DNA of 64,000 bases from Streptomyces sp. NRRL F-2580 (lineage in GTDB: Bacteria; Actinomycetota; Actinomycetes; Streptomycetales; Streptomycetaceae), in NCBI RefSeq assembly GCF_000720115.1, contig NZ_JOIR01000010.1, positions 1 to 64,000 on the forward strand. Reading direction: 5' to 3'. Both the position numbers and the translations under genes were made by a program. Below are positions 18,301 through 26,789 of the stretch, one piece after another. Below the pieces are notes generated by a model. It made no database searches. It was not told where the DNA came from and worked only from the letters and a program-made list of their open reading frames with translations. Numbering within the stretch: position 1 is the first letter of the stretch; the number at the start of each line of letters is the position of its first letter.

Positions 18301-18579
18301 CAACTGGTCGCCCAGCGCGGCGGGCTGGGTGTCCAGGTGGGCCGGTCCCTCACCGAACAGCGGTGTGCTGGACGTGCCGCTCACCACCCGGCCGAGGCTC
18401 CGGTGGCGCGTACCGGCGTACACGACCCGGCCGTCACCGGCGTCGGCCGCCAGGGGGCGCGCCTCGGCGTCGCCCGGGCCGGTGGCCGCCGTCACCGCGA
18501 GCAAGGGCACCAGCAGCAGCAGCGGCGCGCCGGCCCTCCCCCAGCGGCGTCGACGACTGCAGGAGCCACCCGTGCCCAT
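15394..18579 (-). CDS. Secreted TolB-like beta-propeller protein with CARDB/DUF11 and Ig-like domains
   Basis: About 1,061 residues. A twin-arginine-like basic stretch and hydrophobic core (RRRRWGRAGAPLLLLVPLLA) at the N-terminus indicate export. Residues about 45-640 contain PD40/TolB propeller blades (RRLTSGLDAANPRLTPDGRS, EEHPTVSPEGGRLAYSSDSD, WDTDPTFSPDGKLLAFTRTS). Then come a CARDB/DUF11-like domain (VRVDVVNQGPAASPGT), a Pro/Thr-rich linker, a second such domain, and an IPT-like end. ATG at 18579 is chosen because AGGTGG lies six bases before it; an ATG ten codons upstream lacks a site. It sits between the regulator and the DUF4255 gene and is coupled to the latter. Its task outside the membrane, in a system whose particles assemble in the cytoplasm, is unclear. 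Confidence 0.8.
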   Translation of the reverse strand: MGTGGSCSRRRRWGRAGAPLLLLVPLLAVTAATGPGDAEARPLAADAGDGRVVYAGTRHRSLGRVVSGTSSTPLFGEGPAHLDTQPAALGDQLVFVGRRDERTPQVYLRAADGSVRRLTSGLDAANPRLTPDGRSVVFDSAQPAPAGGGTQRDLWLVRTDGTGLTRLTDSPANEEHPTVSPEGGRLAYSSDSDKAVGRQVYVRPLRGGAATRVTDPANGTATEPVWNPVDDKANRDVIAYTATPATADSTGPRLRWTDGRGDGPLLAGAQADWRTRGAAWLPDGNGLLFLSPDRTCDCKGDWDHVFRVPAHSADTPQLVLSEDREVASPTWLGPLNGGGVVAERTSAAGPHAVTLQDARMDGSDPRDLGLDILKEDPAADTNTDPAKDPLFRPAPGSDPWTERQNYTPDGRRIVLTRFEGEPEARIQRIWMADADGTNASALPLAGRGPEDWDTDPTFSPDGKLLAFTRTSPGGVGGDTGVARILIADAATGAIRGEIAPPAGQARLGDAQPTWSSDGTTLAFTRNLVINGNGGNKHVWTVPVDHLDRQRDLSATLCPGACEVIDDSPAFSPDGATIAFNRKNGGGRVDERSGILLASATGGGCRVLLPDAARDVPGACGRELPEPTAKGPFQPRDAAWTADGKSLVLSARGSRAPNSPEKLKLVDVASGDHTLLVTGLPGRQKEPGVQQSVDLAVRAPEKAAPLTVGGSATVRVDVVNQGPAASPGTRLTVSPPLGVSVTGLTAPGATCDTAALTCTLGVVRPGTTVPVTVTLTGVTPGDQPVDWSVTGTVIDPRPSDNSGRTVVPVREAPVPPKPTPTPPTPTPAPPTPAPPTTPAPQPEPPAPPAGPGLSITAQPNPGYVGGRVVVTYTVRNGRNALATGLRLRIGLPQGVPSAGMPPGCDAFGECALPDLAPGARTVLRVVLTPDKALTAQVTGNLTTTGTDADPRDNTAQQQLRILQPRIVAVPPIGKPGFVTSVRGEDFPPGVPVRFTWKPGITAAAAPTFPQRDGTFIGQLLILAKDQTGPRTITASGPGFSPVQTDFLVVGGSVQPPDEVTRR

Positions 18580-18757
18580 CACGGTCCACCTCACAGTCAG
18601 GTACAGCATTCACGTATGACCTCGCCATCCTGCGGCCGGGCGGGTGCCGCCGGCAGGGCCGCGGGGCCGCACCCGGGGGAAGCACCCGGTGCGCTTTCGG
18701 GCAGCGGGGGGCGCGGCCCGCCCGGGGCCGACGGACCACCGGCGCCCGGCCGGGGGG

Positions 18758-19429
18758 TCAGATCAGCCCGTTGCGCAGGGCGTAGCCGACCGCGTGCGTG
18801 CGGTTGCGCAGGTGAAGCCGCGTGATGATCTCGTGCAGCACGTTCTTGACGGTCCGTTCGGAGTACGAGGTCTTGCGCGCGATCTCCGAGGTGTCCAGGC
18901 CCTCCGACACCAGGCGCAGCATGTCGGCCTCGCGCGAGGTCAGCGTGGACAGGGACACGGCGTGCGGGTCGAGCGTCGAACGCTGCAGGCTGCCCACGTG
19001 GTCGAGGAGTTTCGCGAGCAGGTCGCCGGGCAGTACGCCCTCGCCGTTGGCTATCGCCAGGACCAGGCGCAGGAGCCGGTCCTGGTCGGCATCGGTGCGC
19101 CGCAGCACGGCGGTGACCCCGCATTCGATGGCGCGCTGCAGGGCGTCCCCGGATTCGAACGTGCCGACCACGAGCCCGGTACGGGTGCCGGAGTTGTGGC
19201 GCAGCCGGTACAGCAGGGCGGCCGTCTCGTCGTCCACGCTGTCCACGGCGACGAGGGACACCTGTGCCTCGTCGGCGTCGGCGAGGTCGACGAGTTCGAT
19301 CTCGGGTCGCTGGCGCAGCTGGTGGACGACCCCGACGTGCAGGACCGGGTCCGGCGCATACACGGCCACGGTGACCCGTTCGCCGGCGCCGGATGAGGAG
19401 ACGGGTCGGTTGTTCTCAGGCTGAGGCAT
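18758..19429 (-). CDS. LuxR/NarL-type regulator of the CIS cluster
   Basis: A 223-residue regulator. The C-terminal helix-turn-helix (residues about 160-222) is classical LuxR/FixJ: LTSREADMLRLVSEGLDTSE, IARKTSYSERTVKNVLHEII. The N-terminal domain resembles a receiver fold (VTVAVYAPDPVLHVGVVHQL) but lacks an obvious phospho-acceptor Asp in the expected place, so it may act as an atypical, non-phosphorylated regulator. It is the first minus-strand gene of the CIS block, divergent from the membrane-protein gene at 19598. From memory, S. coelicolor SCO4263 is a LuxR-family gene at the equivalent site. Control of the operon is likely but inferred. Confidence 0.88.
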   Translation of the reverse strand: MPQPENNRPVSSSGAGERVTVAVYAPDPVLHVGVVHQLRQRPEIELVDLADADEAQVSLVAVDSVDDETAALLYRLRHNSGTRTGLVVGTFESGDALQRAIECGVTAVLRRTDADQDRLLRLVLAIANGEGVLPGDLLAKLLDHVGSLQRSTLDPHAVSLSTLTSREADMLRLVSEGLDTSEIARKTSYSERTVKNVLHEIITRLHLRNRTHAVGYALRNGLI

Positions 19430-19597
19430 GTGTCGTACCTGTTCCGTGATGCGTATGTGGGGTTACGGATGGATGGGAAGGCTCAACGAGTCGTTCGGTG
19501 CGGGGAGTTGGTGAGCGTCCGCAGGGGCATCGGGGCTGCCCGGGGCGTTGCCCTCGCGTCCGTGGAAGTGGCCGGAGCGGCGCCGTAGCGTCGTGGC

Positions 19598-20983
19598 GTG
19601 ATATCCCCAGCAGCCTCTTCCAGCCCTGGCGCGCCCGGCCTCGACATCCCGCCGGTCTCCGTGACGCCTGGCGGTACCGCGTCCACGAGCCTGACCGTCC
19701 GCAACGACAGCGACATCGTCGAGGCGTACCGCCTGGAGGTCGTCGGCGACTGCGCTGCCTGGGCCACGGTGGAGCCCGAGCGCGTCTCCCTCTACCCCGG
19801 CACCTCGGAAACCGTGACGATCCGGCTGGCTCCGCCCCGTTCGCCGCAGGTGCGGGCGGGGGACGTGCCGCTCGCCGTGCGCGTGCTGCCCACCGAGCAC
19901 CCCGAGGCCGTGCGGGTGCCCGAAACCACCGTGCATGTCGAGGAGTTCCGGGAGCTCAGGGCTGAGAGCGCTCCCAAACGACGCCGCGGCTGGCTGCGCG
20001 GACGCTATCGGCTGGCCGTGCGCAACGAGGGCAACTGCCCCGTACAGCTGGGCTTCACGCCCGCCCAGCCGGGCGAGGAGCTGAAGTTCGCCTTCGCCCC
20101 CGCGACGCAGAAGCTGGAGCCGGGCGAGGCGGCCGAGGTGGGACTGCGGGTCCGCACCGGCAAGCCGGTGTGGTTCGGGACCCCGGTGACCTGGCCGTTC
20201 ACGGTGGACGTGGCCGAGATCGAGGCCGAAGCGCGTGACGCCGGCGCCGGAGCCGGCGGTGGCCGTGAGGAGGGCGCGGAGCGGCCCGCGTCGGAGCGCG
20301 TCCGGGTGCCGCTGGACGCGGAGTTCGTCCAGATCCCGATCTTCCCGAGGTGGCTGCTCGCGGTACTGGCCGCACTGCTCGCCCTGCTGCTCGCCTGGTT
20401 CCTGCTGGTGCGCCCGGCCGTGCGCAGTACGGCGAAGGAGGCCGCCGAGGCGGTCCAGAAGAAGCCGGCGCCCAGTGCGGACCTGAACGGGCAGACCCCG
20501 GTGACCGGTGACGGCAAGCAGCCGGCCGGCGGGGGCAAGGGCACCCAGCCCGGTGCGGGCGGAGCCGGTACGGGAACCGGCACCGGCACCGGAGCGGGTG
20601 GCGGCGGGGGCGGTACGGGAGGCGGAGGCCAGCAGAGCTCGGCCACCATCGACCTGCAGACCGGCGCCGGACAGTCCAAGACCGGCACCTACACGGTGCC
20701 CGCGGGCAAGGCCTTCGGGATCACGGACATCGTCGTCGCGAACTTCCAGGGCGACGAAGGGGTGGTGACCATCGACTTCGGCGACCGCAAGATCACGACG
20801 ATCGCGCTGGAGACGTTCCGCAACCAGGACTACCACTGGGTCACCCCCATCAGCATCACCGAGAGCCAGACTGTGACCGTGCAGGTGACCTGTGCGAAGC
20901 CGGGCACCCCGGCCACCGGCCGTCAGGCGCAGGAGTGTCACGAGGTGCTCAACGTGAGCGGTGTGCTGAGCGACCTCCGGTGA
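19598..20983 (+). CDS. Bitopic membrane protein divergent to CIS operon (possible CisA-like factor)
   Basis: A 461-residue protein starting with GTG and lacking a clear ribosome binding site. Residues 1-240 form two Ig/COG1470-like beta domains (VSVTPGGTASTSLTVRNDSD, YRLAVRNEGNCPVQLGFTPA). One transmembrane helix lies at about 252-275 (WLLAVLAALLALLLAWFLLV), then a Gly/Thr-rich linker (about 315-345) and an extracytoplasmic beta domain of about 115 residues. With no signal peptide, the N-terminal half should face the cytoplasm. Streptomyces CIS need a membrane protein, CisA, to attach to the membrane; this gene has the right topology and location, but identity with CisA is inference. Old annotations call homologues 'hydrolytic protein' without catalytic evidence. 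Confidence 0.75.
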   Translation: MISPAASSSPGAPGLDIPPVSVTPGGTASTSLTVRNDSDIVEAYRLEVVGDCAAWATVEPERVSLYPGTSETVTIRLAPPRSPQVRAGDVPLAVRVLPTEHPEAVRVPETTVHVEEFRELRAESAPKRRRGWLRGRYRLAVRNEGNCPVQLGFTPAQPGEELKFAFAPATQKLEPGEAAEVGLRVRTGKPVWFGTPVTWPFTVDVAEIEAEARDAGAGAGGGREEGAERPASERVRVPLDAEFVQIPIFPRWLLAVLAALLALLLAWFLLVRPAVRSTAKEAAEAVQKKPAPSADLNGQTPVTGDGKQPAGGGKGTQPGAGGAGTGTGTGTGAGGGGGGTGGGGQQSSATIDLQTGAGQSKTGTYTVPAGKAFGITDIVVANFQGDEGVVTIDFGDRKITTIALETFRNQDYHWVTPISITESQTVTVQVTCAKPGTPATGRQAQECHEVLNVSGVLSDLR

Positions 20984-21017
20984 CCCGAGCGGCACGGACA
21001 TAGTCGGTCAGGTTGCA

Positions 21018-21048
21018 CGCCGGGGCAAAGGAGGCCTTTGCCCCGGCG
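21018..21048. terminator. Perfect 14-bp hairpin after the membrane-protein gene
   Basis: CGCCGGGGCAAAGG (21018-21031) is an exact inverted copy of CCTTTGCCCCGGCG (21035-21048) with a three-base loop. It lies 35 bases after the stop at 20983 and has no T-tract, as is common for Streptomyces terminators. Confidence 0.85.
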
Positions 21049-21443
21049 TCCGGAAATAGCTACTCCTGAGTATCGATCAGACGCTCCCCGTACGACTGTG
21101 CGCTTTCGTTTCGACAGTGCCCGGAACGGTTAACCCCGGTACGCACGGTCTCAGTTGACGGGGTGCCAAAGATGTCCTGATTTAGACTCTGCCTTTTCAT
21201 CCGGTCAATGCGTGGGGACTCCCACCTGCTGACCGGACTCCAGGACCACCGTGGCCGCGCCGAGGTCGACCGTGTTCGGCAGCATCGCCTGCGGCCGCAG
21301 CAGGTCCTTCAGGAGAAAACGCTCAGATCGGCGCCGGACATCGCCTTCAGCCGGTCCGCGAGCCGGGGGTTCACCGCTTCGAGGCGCTGGACTCCACGAC
21401 GGCCCGCTCCACCAGACCCGGCACGATGTCCCGGCCGGACGCG
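21049..21443. other. Gene-poor stretch with possible decayed coding sequence
   Basis: About 400 bases with no convincing gene. The AT-richer part (21049-21205) may hold promoter elements but none can be named. On the minus strand two short coding-like runs lie in different frames: one ending at 21309 (VNPRLADRLKAMSGADLSVF) and one ending at 21205 (LKDLLRPQAMLPNTVDLGAA). Their ordinary codon use and lack of a usable start suggest the tail of a lost gene. No family is recognised. Confidence 0.35.
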
Positions 21444-21475
21444 CTGAGCCCCTGGACGCATGTCCAGGGGCTCAG
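21444..21475. terminator. Perfect 14-bp hairpin downstream of the collagen-like gene
   Basis: CTGAGCCCCTGGAC (21444-21457) pairs exactly with GTCCAGGGGCTCAG (21462-21475) around a four-base GCAT loop. It lies 46 bases beyond the minus-strand stop at 21522 and would terminate that transcript. Confidence 0.85.
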
Positions 21476-21521
21476 TCGCCAAACGGCGGACCGGATGGGA
21501 AACGGTCACGCCTGCGACGGG

Positions 21522-23501
21522 CTAGTCCTGTCGGGTTGTTGCACCTCGGCGGGTCCGCTTCATGGCGAAGAGGGCCGAGCCTCCGATGAAGGCCAGCGCG
21601 ACTGCGGTGGCAGCCACGATGCTCGCCTCGCTGCTTGAGCCGGTCGTGGCGAGGTTCTGCGACGCCACCTTCGGCTGCCGGTCGGTGGCGGCGCTCACGG
21701 GGGCGAAGTTGACGCTCTTGGCGGTGTGGCCGGGGCGGAATTGACCCAGAGCGTCGTCGAGGCCACCGGGCAGGAAGCCGGCCCACGGGGGCTTGCCCTG
21801 GTCGGGGCCGTCGTGCCCCTGGCCGGGCGGCTTGCCGTGGTCGTCGTCGTGACCGTGGCCGGGCGGCTTGCCGTGGTCGTCTTCATGACCGTGGCCGGGC
21901 TTGCCGTGGTCGTCGTCGTGACCGTGCTCGCCCTCGTCGCCTTCGTCGCCCTCGTCGCCCTCGTCGTCGTGACCGTGGTCGTGGTCGCCCGAGTCACCCT
22001 TTTCGCCCTTGTCACCGCGAGGGCCCTTGGGACCGGCGGGTCCTGCCGGTCCTGCGGGTCCTGCCGGTCCTGCGGGTCCTGCCGGTCCCGCGGGACCCGC
22101 AGGTCCTACGGGTCCGACGGGTCCGGGGGATCCGCTGGGTCCGGGAGCCCCGTCGGGGCCGGGGGCGCCGGTCGGGCCGGGGGCACCCGTCGGGCCAGGG
22201 GCACCAGGGGCACCGGGGGCGCCGGGGCTGCCGTCGGGGCCGGGGGCACCGGTCGGGCCGGGGGCACCCGTCGGGCCGGGGGCGCCGGGGCTGCCGTCGG
22301 GACCGGGGGCACCCGTCGGGCCAGGGGCGCCGGGGCTGCCGTCGGGACCGGGGGCACCCGTCGGGCCGGGGGCGCCGGGGCTGCCGTCGGGACCGGGGGC
22401 ACCCGTCGGGCCAGGGGCGCCCGTCGGGCCGGGGGCACCAGGGGCGCCGGGGCTGCCGTCGGGGCCAGGGGCGCCGGTCGGGCCGGGGGCACCCGTCGGG
22501 CCGGGGGCGCCGGGGGCGCCGGGGCTGCCGTCGGGGCCGGGGGCACCCGTCGGGCCAGGGGCGCCCGTCGGGCCGGGGGCACCGGGGGCACCGGGGCTGC
22601 CGTCGGGACCGGGGGCACCCGTCGGGCCAGGGGCGCCCGTCGGGCCGGGAGAGCCGGTGGGGCCGGGCTCACCCGTCGGGCCGGGAGGGCCGGTCGGGCC
22701 GGTCGGGCCGGGCGAGCCCGTCGGTCCGGGAGGTCCGGGCGGGCCAACGGCGCAGGCCGCCCTCGTGATGGTGTTGGTGTCCAGCGTGACCGCGCCATTA
22801 CGCGCCAGGGCGCGGCCTTCGAGCACGGCGCCGGTGTTCAGCGTGATGGACGTCAGGGCCAGGATGTTGCCCTTGAACTGGGTGTTCGTGTCGAGCGTGG
22901 CGGAGCTGCCCACCTGCCAGAACACGTTGCAGGCATTTGCTCCCCTGATCAGGGCTACGACGCTGTTCGGAGCCGTGATCAGGGTCGAGGGGATCTGGAA
23001 GATGAAGACGGCGTCCGGGTTGTTCTGGCCGTCGAGAGTGACCGTGCCGGTGAGGTTCAGTGTCGACGAGGCCGTGTAGACGCCGGGCGCCAGCGTTAGT
23101 CCGCCGATGTCGGGCGGAGTGGCGGTGCCGGGGCCCCGGCTTGCCGCGTCGTTGTAGGCGATGACGAGGTCGGACTGCGCCTGAGCGGCGGCGGCGTCGG
23201 TGATGTGCTGCGTACCGTTGACGATGCCGGGCGGGAAGCCGGTCACCGATGTGCCCGGGTGGAGCCCCAGATCGCCGTTGATGACGGTGGGGCCCGTGTT
23301 GGTGACCGTCGAACCAGCCAGGACCGCGTAGTTGGTGGCGGTCCCCAGGTTCACGGGGGCTTCCAAGGCGTGCGCGAGGTTCGGCGTCAGGGCTGCCGCC
23401 GCCAGAAGCGCTGCGGGGAGCAGGACGAGGACTCCCCGTTTGAACAGACTGCGTCGAGGCCTTTTGTCGGGTGGACCCGACCGGATGACATCCAATGCCA
23501 C
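21522..23501 (-). CDS. Cell-wall-anchored ice-binding-like / collagen-like protein
   Basis: About 659 residues from a GTG at 23501, which has AAAGG seven bases upstream. Order: signal peptide ([20 protein letters not shown], cleavage after Ala-His-Ala near 46); a DUF3494/ice-binding-like beta-solenoid at about 50-235 ([40 protein letters not shown]); some 280 residues of collagen-like Gly-x-y, mostly Gly-Pro-Thr/Gly-Ala-Pro; a Gly-Asp-Lys-Gly segment; a His/Asp/Glu-rich spacer of about 80 residues; and a sorting signal LATTG, hydrophobic helix and basic tail. LAxTG is the motif used by Streptomyces class E sortases. An adhesin or sheath role is plausible; ice binding is not implied by the fold alone. 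No sortase lies nearby. Confidence 0.88.
   Translation of the reverse strand: MALDVIRSGPPDKRPRRSLFKRGVLVLLPAALLAAAALTPNLAHALEAPVNLGTATNYAVLAGSTVTNTGPTVINGDLGLHPGTSVTGFPPGIVNGTQHITDAAAAQAQSDLVIAYNDAASRGPGTATPPDIGGLTLAPGVYTASSTLNLTGTVTLDGQNNPDAVFIFQIPSTLITAPNSVVALIRGANACNVFWQVGSSATLDTNTQFKGNILALTSITLNTGAVLEGRALARNGAVTLDTNTITRAACAVGPPGPPGPTGSPGPTGPTGPPGPTGEPGPTGSPGPTGAPGPTGAPGPDGSPGAPGAPGPTGAPGPTGAPGPDGSPGAPGAPGPTGAPGPTGAPGPDGSPGAPGAPGPTGAPGPTGAPGPDGSPGAPGPTGAPGPDGSPGAPGPTGAPGPDGSPGAPGPTGAPGPTGAPGPDGSPGAPGAPGAPGPTGAPGPTGAPGPDGAPGPSGSPGPVGPVGPAGPAGPAGPAGPAGPAGPAGPAGPKGPRGDKGEKGDSGDHDHGHDDEGDEGDEGDEGEHGHDDDHGKPGHGHEDDHGKPPGHGHDDDHGKPPGQGHDGPDQGKPPWAGFLPGGLDDALGQFRPGHTAKSVNFAPVSAATDRQPKVASQNLATTGSSSEASIVAATAVALAFIGGSALFAMKRTRRGATTRQD
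22016..22745. repeat. Collagen-like tandem repeat tract
   Basis: About 730 bases of short GC-rich repeats, 9 and 18 bases being the basic units (GGGGCACCCGTCGGGCCG and variants), with a higher-order unit of about 54-72 bases containing CTGCCGTCGGGACCG. They encode the Gly-x-y array of the surface protein. Such tracts readily change length by recombination. Confidence 0.9.
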
Positions 23502-23826
23502 AGCAGGACCTTTCTTGTTGCTTCGGGTCTCAGACCTCCCGGAGGAGGATCCCGAGCGCCCGCGACGATGGCGACTCAGGACCGCGAGCCCCCCTGCCCG
23601 CGCCGGCGTGCAGGCTCCCCCTGAGCGGGGACCGCGAGCGACTGCCTGCCCGAGGTAGTGATACGTCGTCACGCAGGAGTAGTCACGCATATTTCACAGC
23701 AATAGGGCGCAAATCGGAAAAAATGGTCTATGTGGGGGATGTGACGTCAGGAATCGCCGAACCGGCAGGGCAGCGCGAAGCCGGGCAGCCCCGTGGAGGG
23801 GATGCCCGGCTTCGACGAAGGTCAGG
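23502..23826 (-). promoter_or_regulatory. Long AT-rich promoter and leader region of the collagen-like gene
   Basis: This 325-base region has no gene of its own. The part near 23690-23740 is unusually AT-rich for this genome and would fit a promoter reading toward 23501. The presumptive leader (23502-23690) contains repeated GGACCGCGAGC blocks (about 23577 and 23628) and inverted GC-rich segments. The reading frame stays open upstream to 23690, so a longer N-terminus is formally possible but would bury the signal peptide. No known riboswitch could be matched. Confidence 0.4.
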
Positions 23827-24435
23827 TCAGGGCCAGACCAGGCAGTACGGCTGGTGGCCCGCCTCGTGCAGGCGGTGGGAGAAGTCCTGCCACTCGTGGA
23901 GCAGCTGGTAGACGTTGAAGGCGTCGCTCGGGCCGCCGCGGTCCGGGACCGTGGACCAGATGAAGGCCGCCGCGCCCACCGACTCCTCGCCGATGCCCCG
24001 CAGCGGGTCGACCACCGTCATGGGGAGCTTGACCACCGCGTAGTCGGGGTGGAGGACGACCAGCTCCAGCGGCGGGACCTTGTGGAGGGGTATGCCCTCG
24101 ATGCCGGTCAGGACCATCGCGGCCACCGTCTCCGGCTTGATCTTGGTGAAGAGGCCGCCCATGCCGAGCTCGTCGCCGCCCAGCTCCTCGGGCCGCATCG
24201 TGACCGGCACGCGGGCGGCCGTGGCGCCGTCGGGGGCGCCGAAGTACTTGTACGTCACTCCCATGCCACGGCCCTTGGGCAGATCCTCCGCCGGCGTCGT
24301 GGGTTCCGGGACGGCGTCGGCCGCCTCGGTGGCACGCCGGCGGTGCTTGCCCCGGCGGCGGGCCTCGCGGGCTTCGCGGGCGCGCTGGGGATCGAGGCCG
24401 TCCGTACCCTCGCCCGGTCCACCACCGCGTTGCAT
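23827..24435 (-). CDS. Conserved hypothetical protein next to hemL
   Basis: A 202-residue protein of unknown function. The first 60 residues are charged and disordered ([20 protein letters not shown]); the remainder is a compact domain ([60 protein letters not shown]) ending in [16 protein letters not shown]. No signal peptide or membrane helix is visible. ATG at 24435 has a GTGGAG close before it; an in-frame start at 24546 is possible and would overlap the hemL leader. It is divergent from hemL, and homologues sit beside hemL in other Streptomyces (from memory), but that does not define a role. Confidence 0.7.
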   Translation of the reverse strand: MQRGGGPGEGTDGLDPQRAREAREARRRGKHRRRATEAADAVPEPTTPAEDLPKGRGMGVTYKYFGAPDGATAARVPVTMRPEELGGDELGMGGLFTKIKPETVAAMVLTGIEGIPLHKVPPLELVVLHPDYAVVKLPMTVVDPLRGIGEESVGAAAFIWSTVPDRGGPSDAFNVYQLLHEWQDFSHRLHEAGHQPYCLVWP

Positions 24436-24569
24436 ATCTCCACCCGACTGGTCTTGCTTGCCCCGGCCCCGCGGCCCCCGCCACGCAGCCTGATCATCAT
24501 GGCAGTGACCTCCCCCGCGGCGACGCGGTGAAACGCCCGTCCGCAAGTCTGTCGCGGCCCTCTGAGACC

Positions 24570-25892
24570 ATGGCTGGTGTGAGCTACCCGTACCCGTATG
24601 AAGCCCCAGTTTCGCAGACGCTCTTCGAGCGCGCCTCCCTCGTGACCCCCGGCGGCGTGAACTCTCCCGTGCGCGCCTTCCGCGCCGTGGGCGGTACGCC
24701 CCGGTTCATGGTGTCCGGGACCGGTCCGTACCTCACCGATGCCGACGGTCGCGAGTACGTCGACCTCGTGTGCTCGTGGGGACCGATGATCCTCGGCCAT
24801 TCCCACCCCGAGGTGATCGCGGCCGTCCAGGCGGCCGTGGCCCGCGGCACCTCCTTCGGCACACCCGGCGAGGGCGAGGTGGCGCTCGCCGAGGAGATCG
24901 TGGCGCGCATCGAGCCCGTCGAGCAGGTGCGGCTCGTCTCCTCGGGGACGGAGGCCACGATGTCGGCGATCCGGCTGGCGCGCGGTTTCACCGGCCGTGC
25001 CAAGGTCGTGAAGTTCGCCGGCTGCTACCACGGCCATGTGGACGCGCTGCTGGCCGCGGCCGGTTCCGGCCTCGCGACCTTCGCGCTGCCGGACACCCCC
25101 GGCGTGACGGGCGCGCAGGCCGGCGACACGATCGTGCTCCCCTACAACGACCTCGAAGCGGTCCGGGCGGCCTTCGCCGCGCACCCCGGCGAGATCGCCT
25201 GCGTGATCACCGAGGCCGCGCCCGGCAACATGGGCGTCGTGACGCCGGCCGAGGGCTTCAACCAGGGGCTCGCCGACCTCTGCCGCGAGAACGGCGCCCT
25301 GTACATCTCCGACGAGGTCATGACCGGCTTCCGTACCTCCCGCGCCGGCTGGTACGGCGTCGACGGGGTCAAGCCCGACCTGATGACCTTCGGCAAGGTC
25401 ATGGGCGGCGGCTTCCCGGCCGCGGCCTTCGGCGGCCGCGCCGACGTCATGGGCCACCTCGCGCCCGCCGGCCCGGTCTACCAGGCCGGCACCCTCTCCG
25501 GTAACCCGATCGCCACCGCCGCCGGCCTCGCGCAGCTGCGCCTGCTCGACGCGGCCGCGTACGAGAAGGTCGACGCGGTCTCGAAGGAGATCCAGGGCCT
25601 GGTCAGCGGGGCCCTGGCCAAGGAGGGCGTGGCGCACCGGCTGCAGACCGCGTCGAACATGTTCTCCGTCTTCTTCACCGAGGACGAGGTGCGCAACTAC
25701 GACGACGCCAAGAAGCAGGAGAGCTTCCGCTTCAACGGCTTCTTCCACTCGATGCTGGCGCAGGGCGTCTACCTGCCGCCGTCCGCGTTCGAGTCCTGGT
25801 TCGTGTCCACCGCCCACGACGAGCGGGCGATCGAGCGCATCGCGGCGGCGCTGCCCGCCGCCGCCCGAGCCGCCGCGGAGGCCACCGCATGA
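24570..25892 (+). CDS. hemL: Glutamate-1-semialdehyde 2,1-aminomutase
   Basis: A 440-residue class-III aminotransferase that converts glutamate-1-semialdehyde to 5-aminolevulinate, the first committed C5-pathway step to heme, siroheme and cobalamin. Diagnostic features are [13 protein letters not shown] near the N-terminus, [20 protein letters not shown] at about 124-143, the [10 protein letters not shown] segment, SDEVMTGFR, and the PLP lysine in [13 protein letters not shown] at about 276. ATG at 24570 fits the family length; a start 14 codons upstream is possible. The stop overlaps the next start by four bases. Nearness to cytochrome c maturation genes fits heme supply. Confidence 0.97.
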   Translation: MAGVSYPYPYEAPVSQTLFERASLVTPGGVNSPVRAFRAVGGTPRFMVSGTGPYLTDADGREYVDLVCSWGPMILGHSHPEVIAAVQAAVARGTSFGTPGEGEVALAEEIVARIEPVEQVRLVSSGTEATMSAIRLARGFTGRAKVVKFAGCYHGHVDALLAAAGSGLATFALPDTPGVTGAQAGDTIVLPYNDLEAVRAAFAAHPGEIACVITEAAPGNMGVVTPAEGFNQGLADLCRENGALYISDEVMTGFRTSRAGWYGVDGVKPDLMTFGKVMGGGFPAAAFGGRADVMGHLAPAGPVYQAGTLSGNPIATAAGLAQLRLLDAAAYEKVDAVSKEIQGLVSGALAKEGVAHRLQTASNMFSVFFTEDEVRNYDDAKKQESFRFNGFFHSMLAQGVYLPPSAFESWFVSTAHDERAIERIAAALPAAARAAAEATA

Positions 25893-26569
25893 GCAGCAGC
25901 GAGATCACCGTCGTGCACCTGGTGCGCCACGGCGAGGTGCACAACCCGGACGGGGTCCTGTACGGGCGCCGCGAGGGCTACCACCTCTCCGAGCTGGGCC
26001 GGCAGATGGCCGACCGGGTCGCCGAGCACCTCAAGGACCGGGACATCACCTACGTGGTGTCCTCCCCGCTGGAGCGGGCGCAGGAGACGGCCGAGCCGAT
26101 CGCCAAGGCCCGCGGCCTGGGCCTGGCGACCGACACCCGGCTGCTGGAGGCGGAGAACGTCTTCGAGGGCAAGACCTTCGGCGTCGGGGACGGCGCGCTG
26201 CGCAAGCCCGGCAACTGGAAGCACCTGACGAACCCGTTCAAGCCCTCCTGGGGCGAGCCGTACGTCGACCAGGTGGTCCGGATGATGAGCGCGCTGGAGG
26301 CCGCGCGCGACGCGGCCCGCGGCCACGAGGCGGTGGCGGTCAGCCACCAGCTGCCGATCTGGATCGTGCGCAGCTTCGCGGAGAAGCGCCGGCTGTGGCA
26401 CGACCCGCGCCGCCGCCAGTGCACCCTCGCCTCGCTGACGTCCTTCACGTTCCAGGGGGACAAGCTGGTGTCGGTGGGCTACAGCGAGCCGGCCCGGGAC
26501 CTGGTCCCGGCGCACCTGCTGGCCGGGGCGAAGCCGGTGAAGGGCGCGTCCAAGGCGTTCGGCGCCTGA
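25889..26569 (+). CDS. Histidine phosphatase family protein (GpmB-like)
   Basis: A 226-residue protein of the phosphoglycerate mutase/histidine phosphatase superfamily. The catalytic Arg-His-Gly motif is [12 protein letters not shown] at residues 10-21; a second arginine ([13 protein letters not shown]) and the [15 protein letters not shown] segment follow, and the second histidine is in AVSHQLPIW. It is coupled to hemL by an ATGA overlap. The substrate is not evident; annotation as phosphoglycerate mutase would be overprecise. Confidence 0.9.
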   Translation: MSSSEITVVHLVRHGEVHNPDGVLYGRREGYHLSELGRQMADRVAEHLKDRDITYVVSSPLERAQETAEPIAKARGLGLATDTRLLEAENVFEGKTFGVGDGALRKPGNWKHLTNPFKPSWGEPYVDQVVRMMSALEAARDAARGHEAVAVSHQLPIWIVRSFAEKRRLWHDPRRRQCTLASLTSFTFQGDKLVSVGYSEPARDLVPAHLLAGAKPVKGASKAFGA

Positions 26570-26789
26570 GGGATCGTTACGCCGTTCCGCGCCTCGTTCC
26601 GGGTGCTGGTCCGGGTGCCGGTCCGGGCGTCGTCAGCGCTTGATCGACGCTCTGTTACGAACCGTTACAGTTTTACCTAAATAAATACAAGTTGCGCCGG
26701 GAATCACCGTCCAGTGCTGCAAGTCGCTCTGAGTTGTCCGTTTATATGGATTTCGACGTGGGCTTGCGAGGGACGACGGGGAGGGTGGC

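Noticed and set aside
22016..22745. Possible CRISPR array because of dense short repeats
   Set aside because: The repeats are 9-18 bases, directly tandem without unique spacers, and translate to collagen-like Gly-x-y triplets in frame with a surface protein.
23502..23690. Known riboswitch in the collagen-like gene leader
   Set aside because: I tried to match the leader to the c-di-AMP (ydaO) consensus, which precedes some Streptomyces wall genes, but the conserved blocks are absent.
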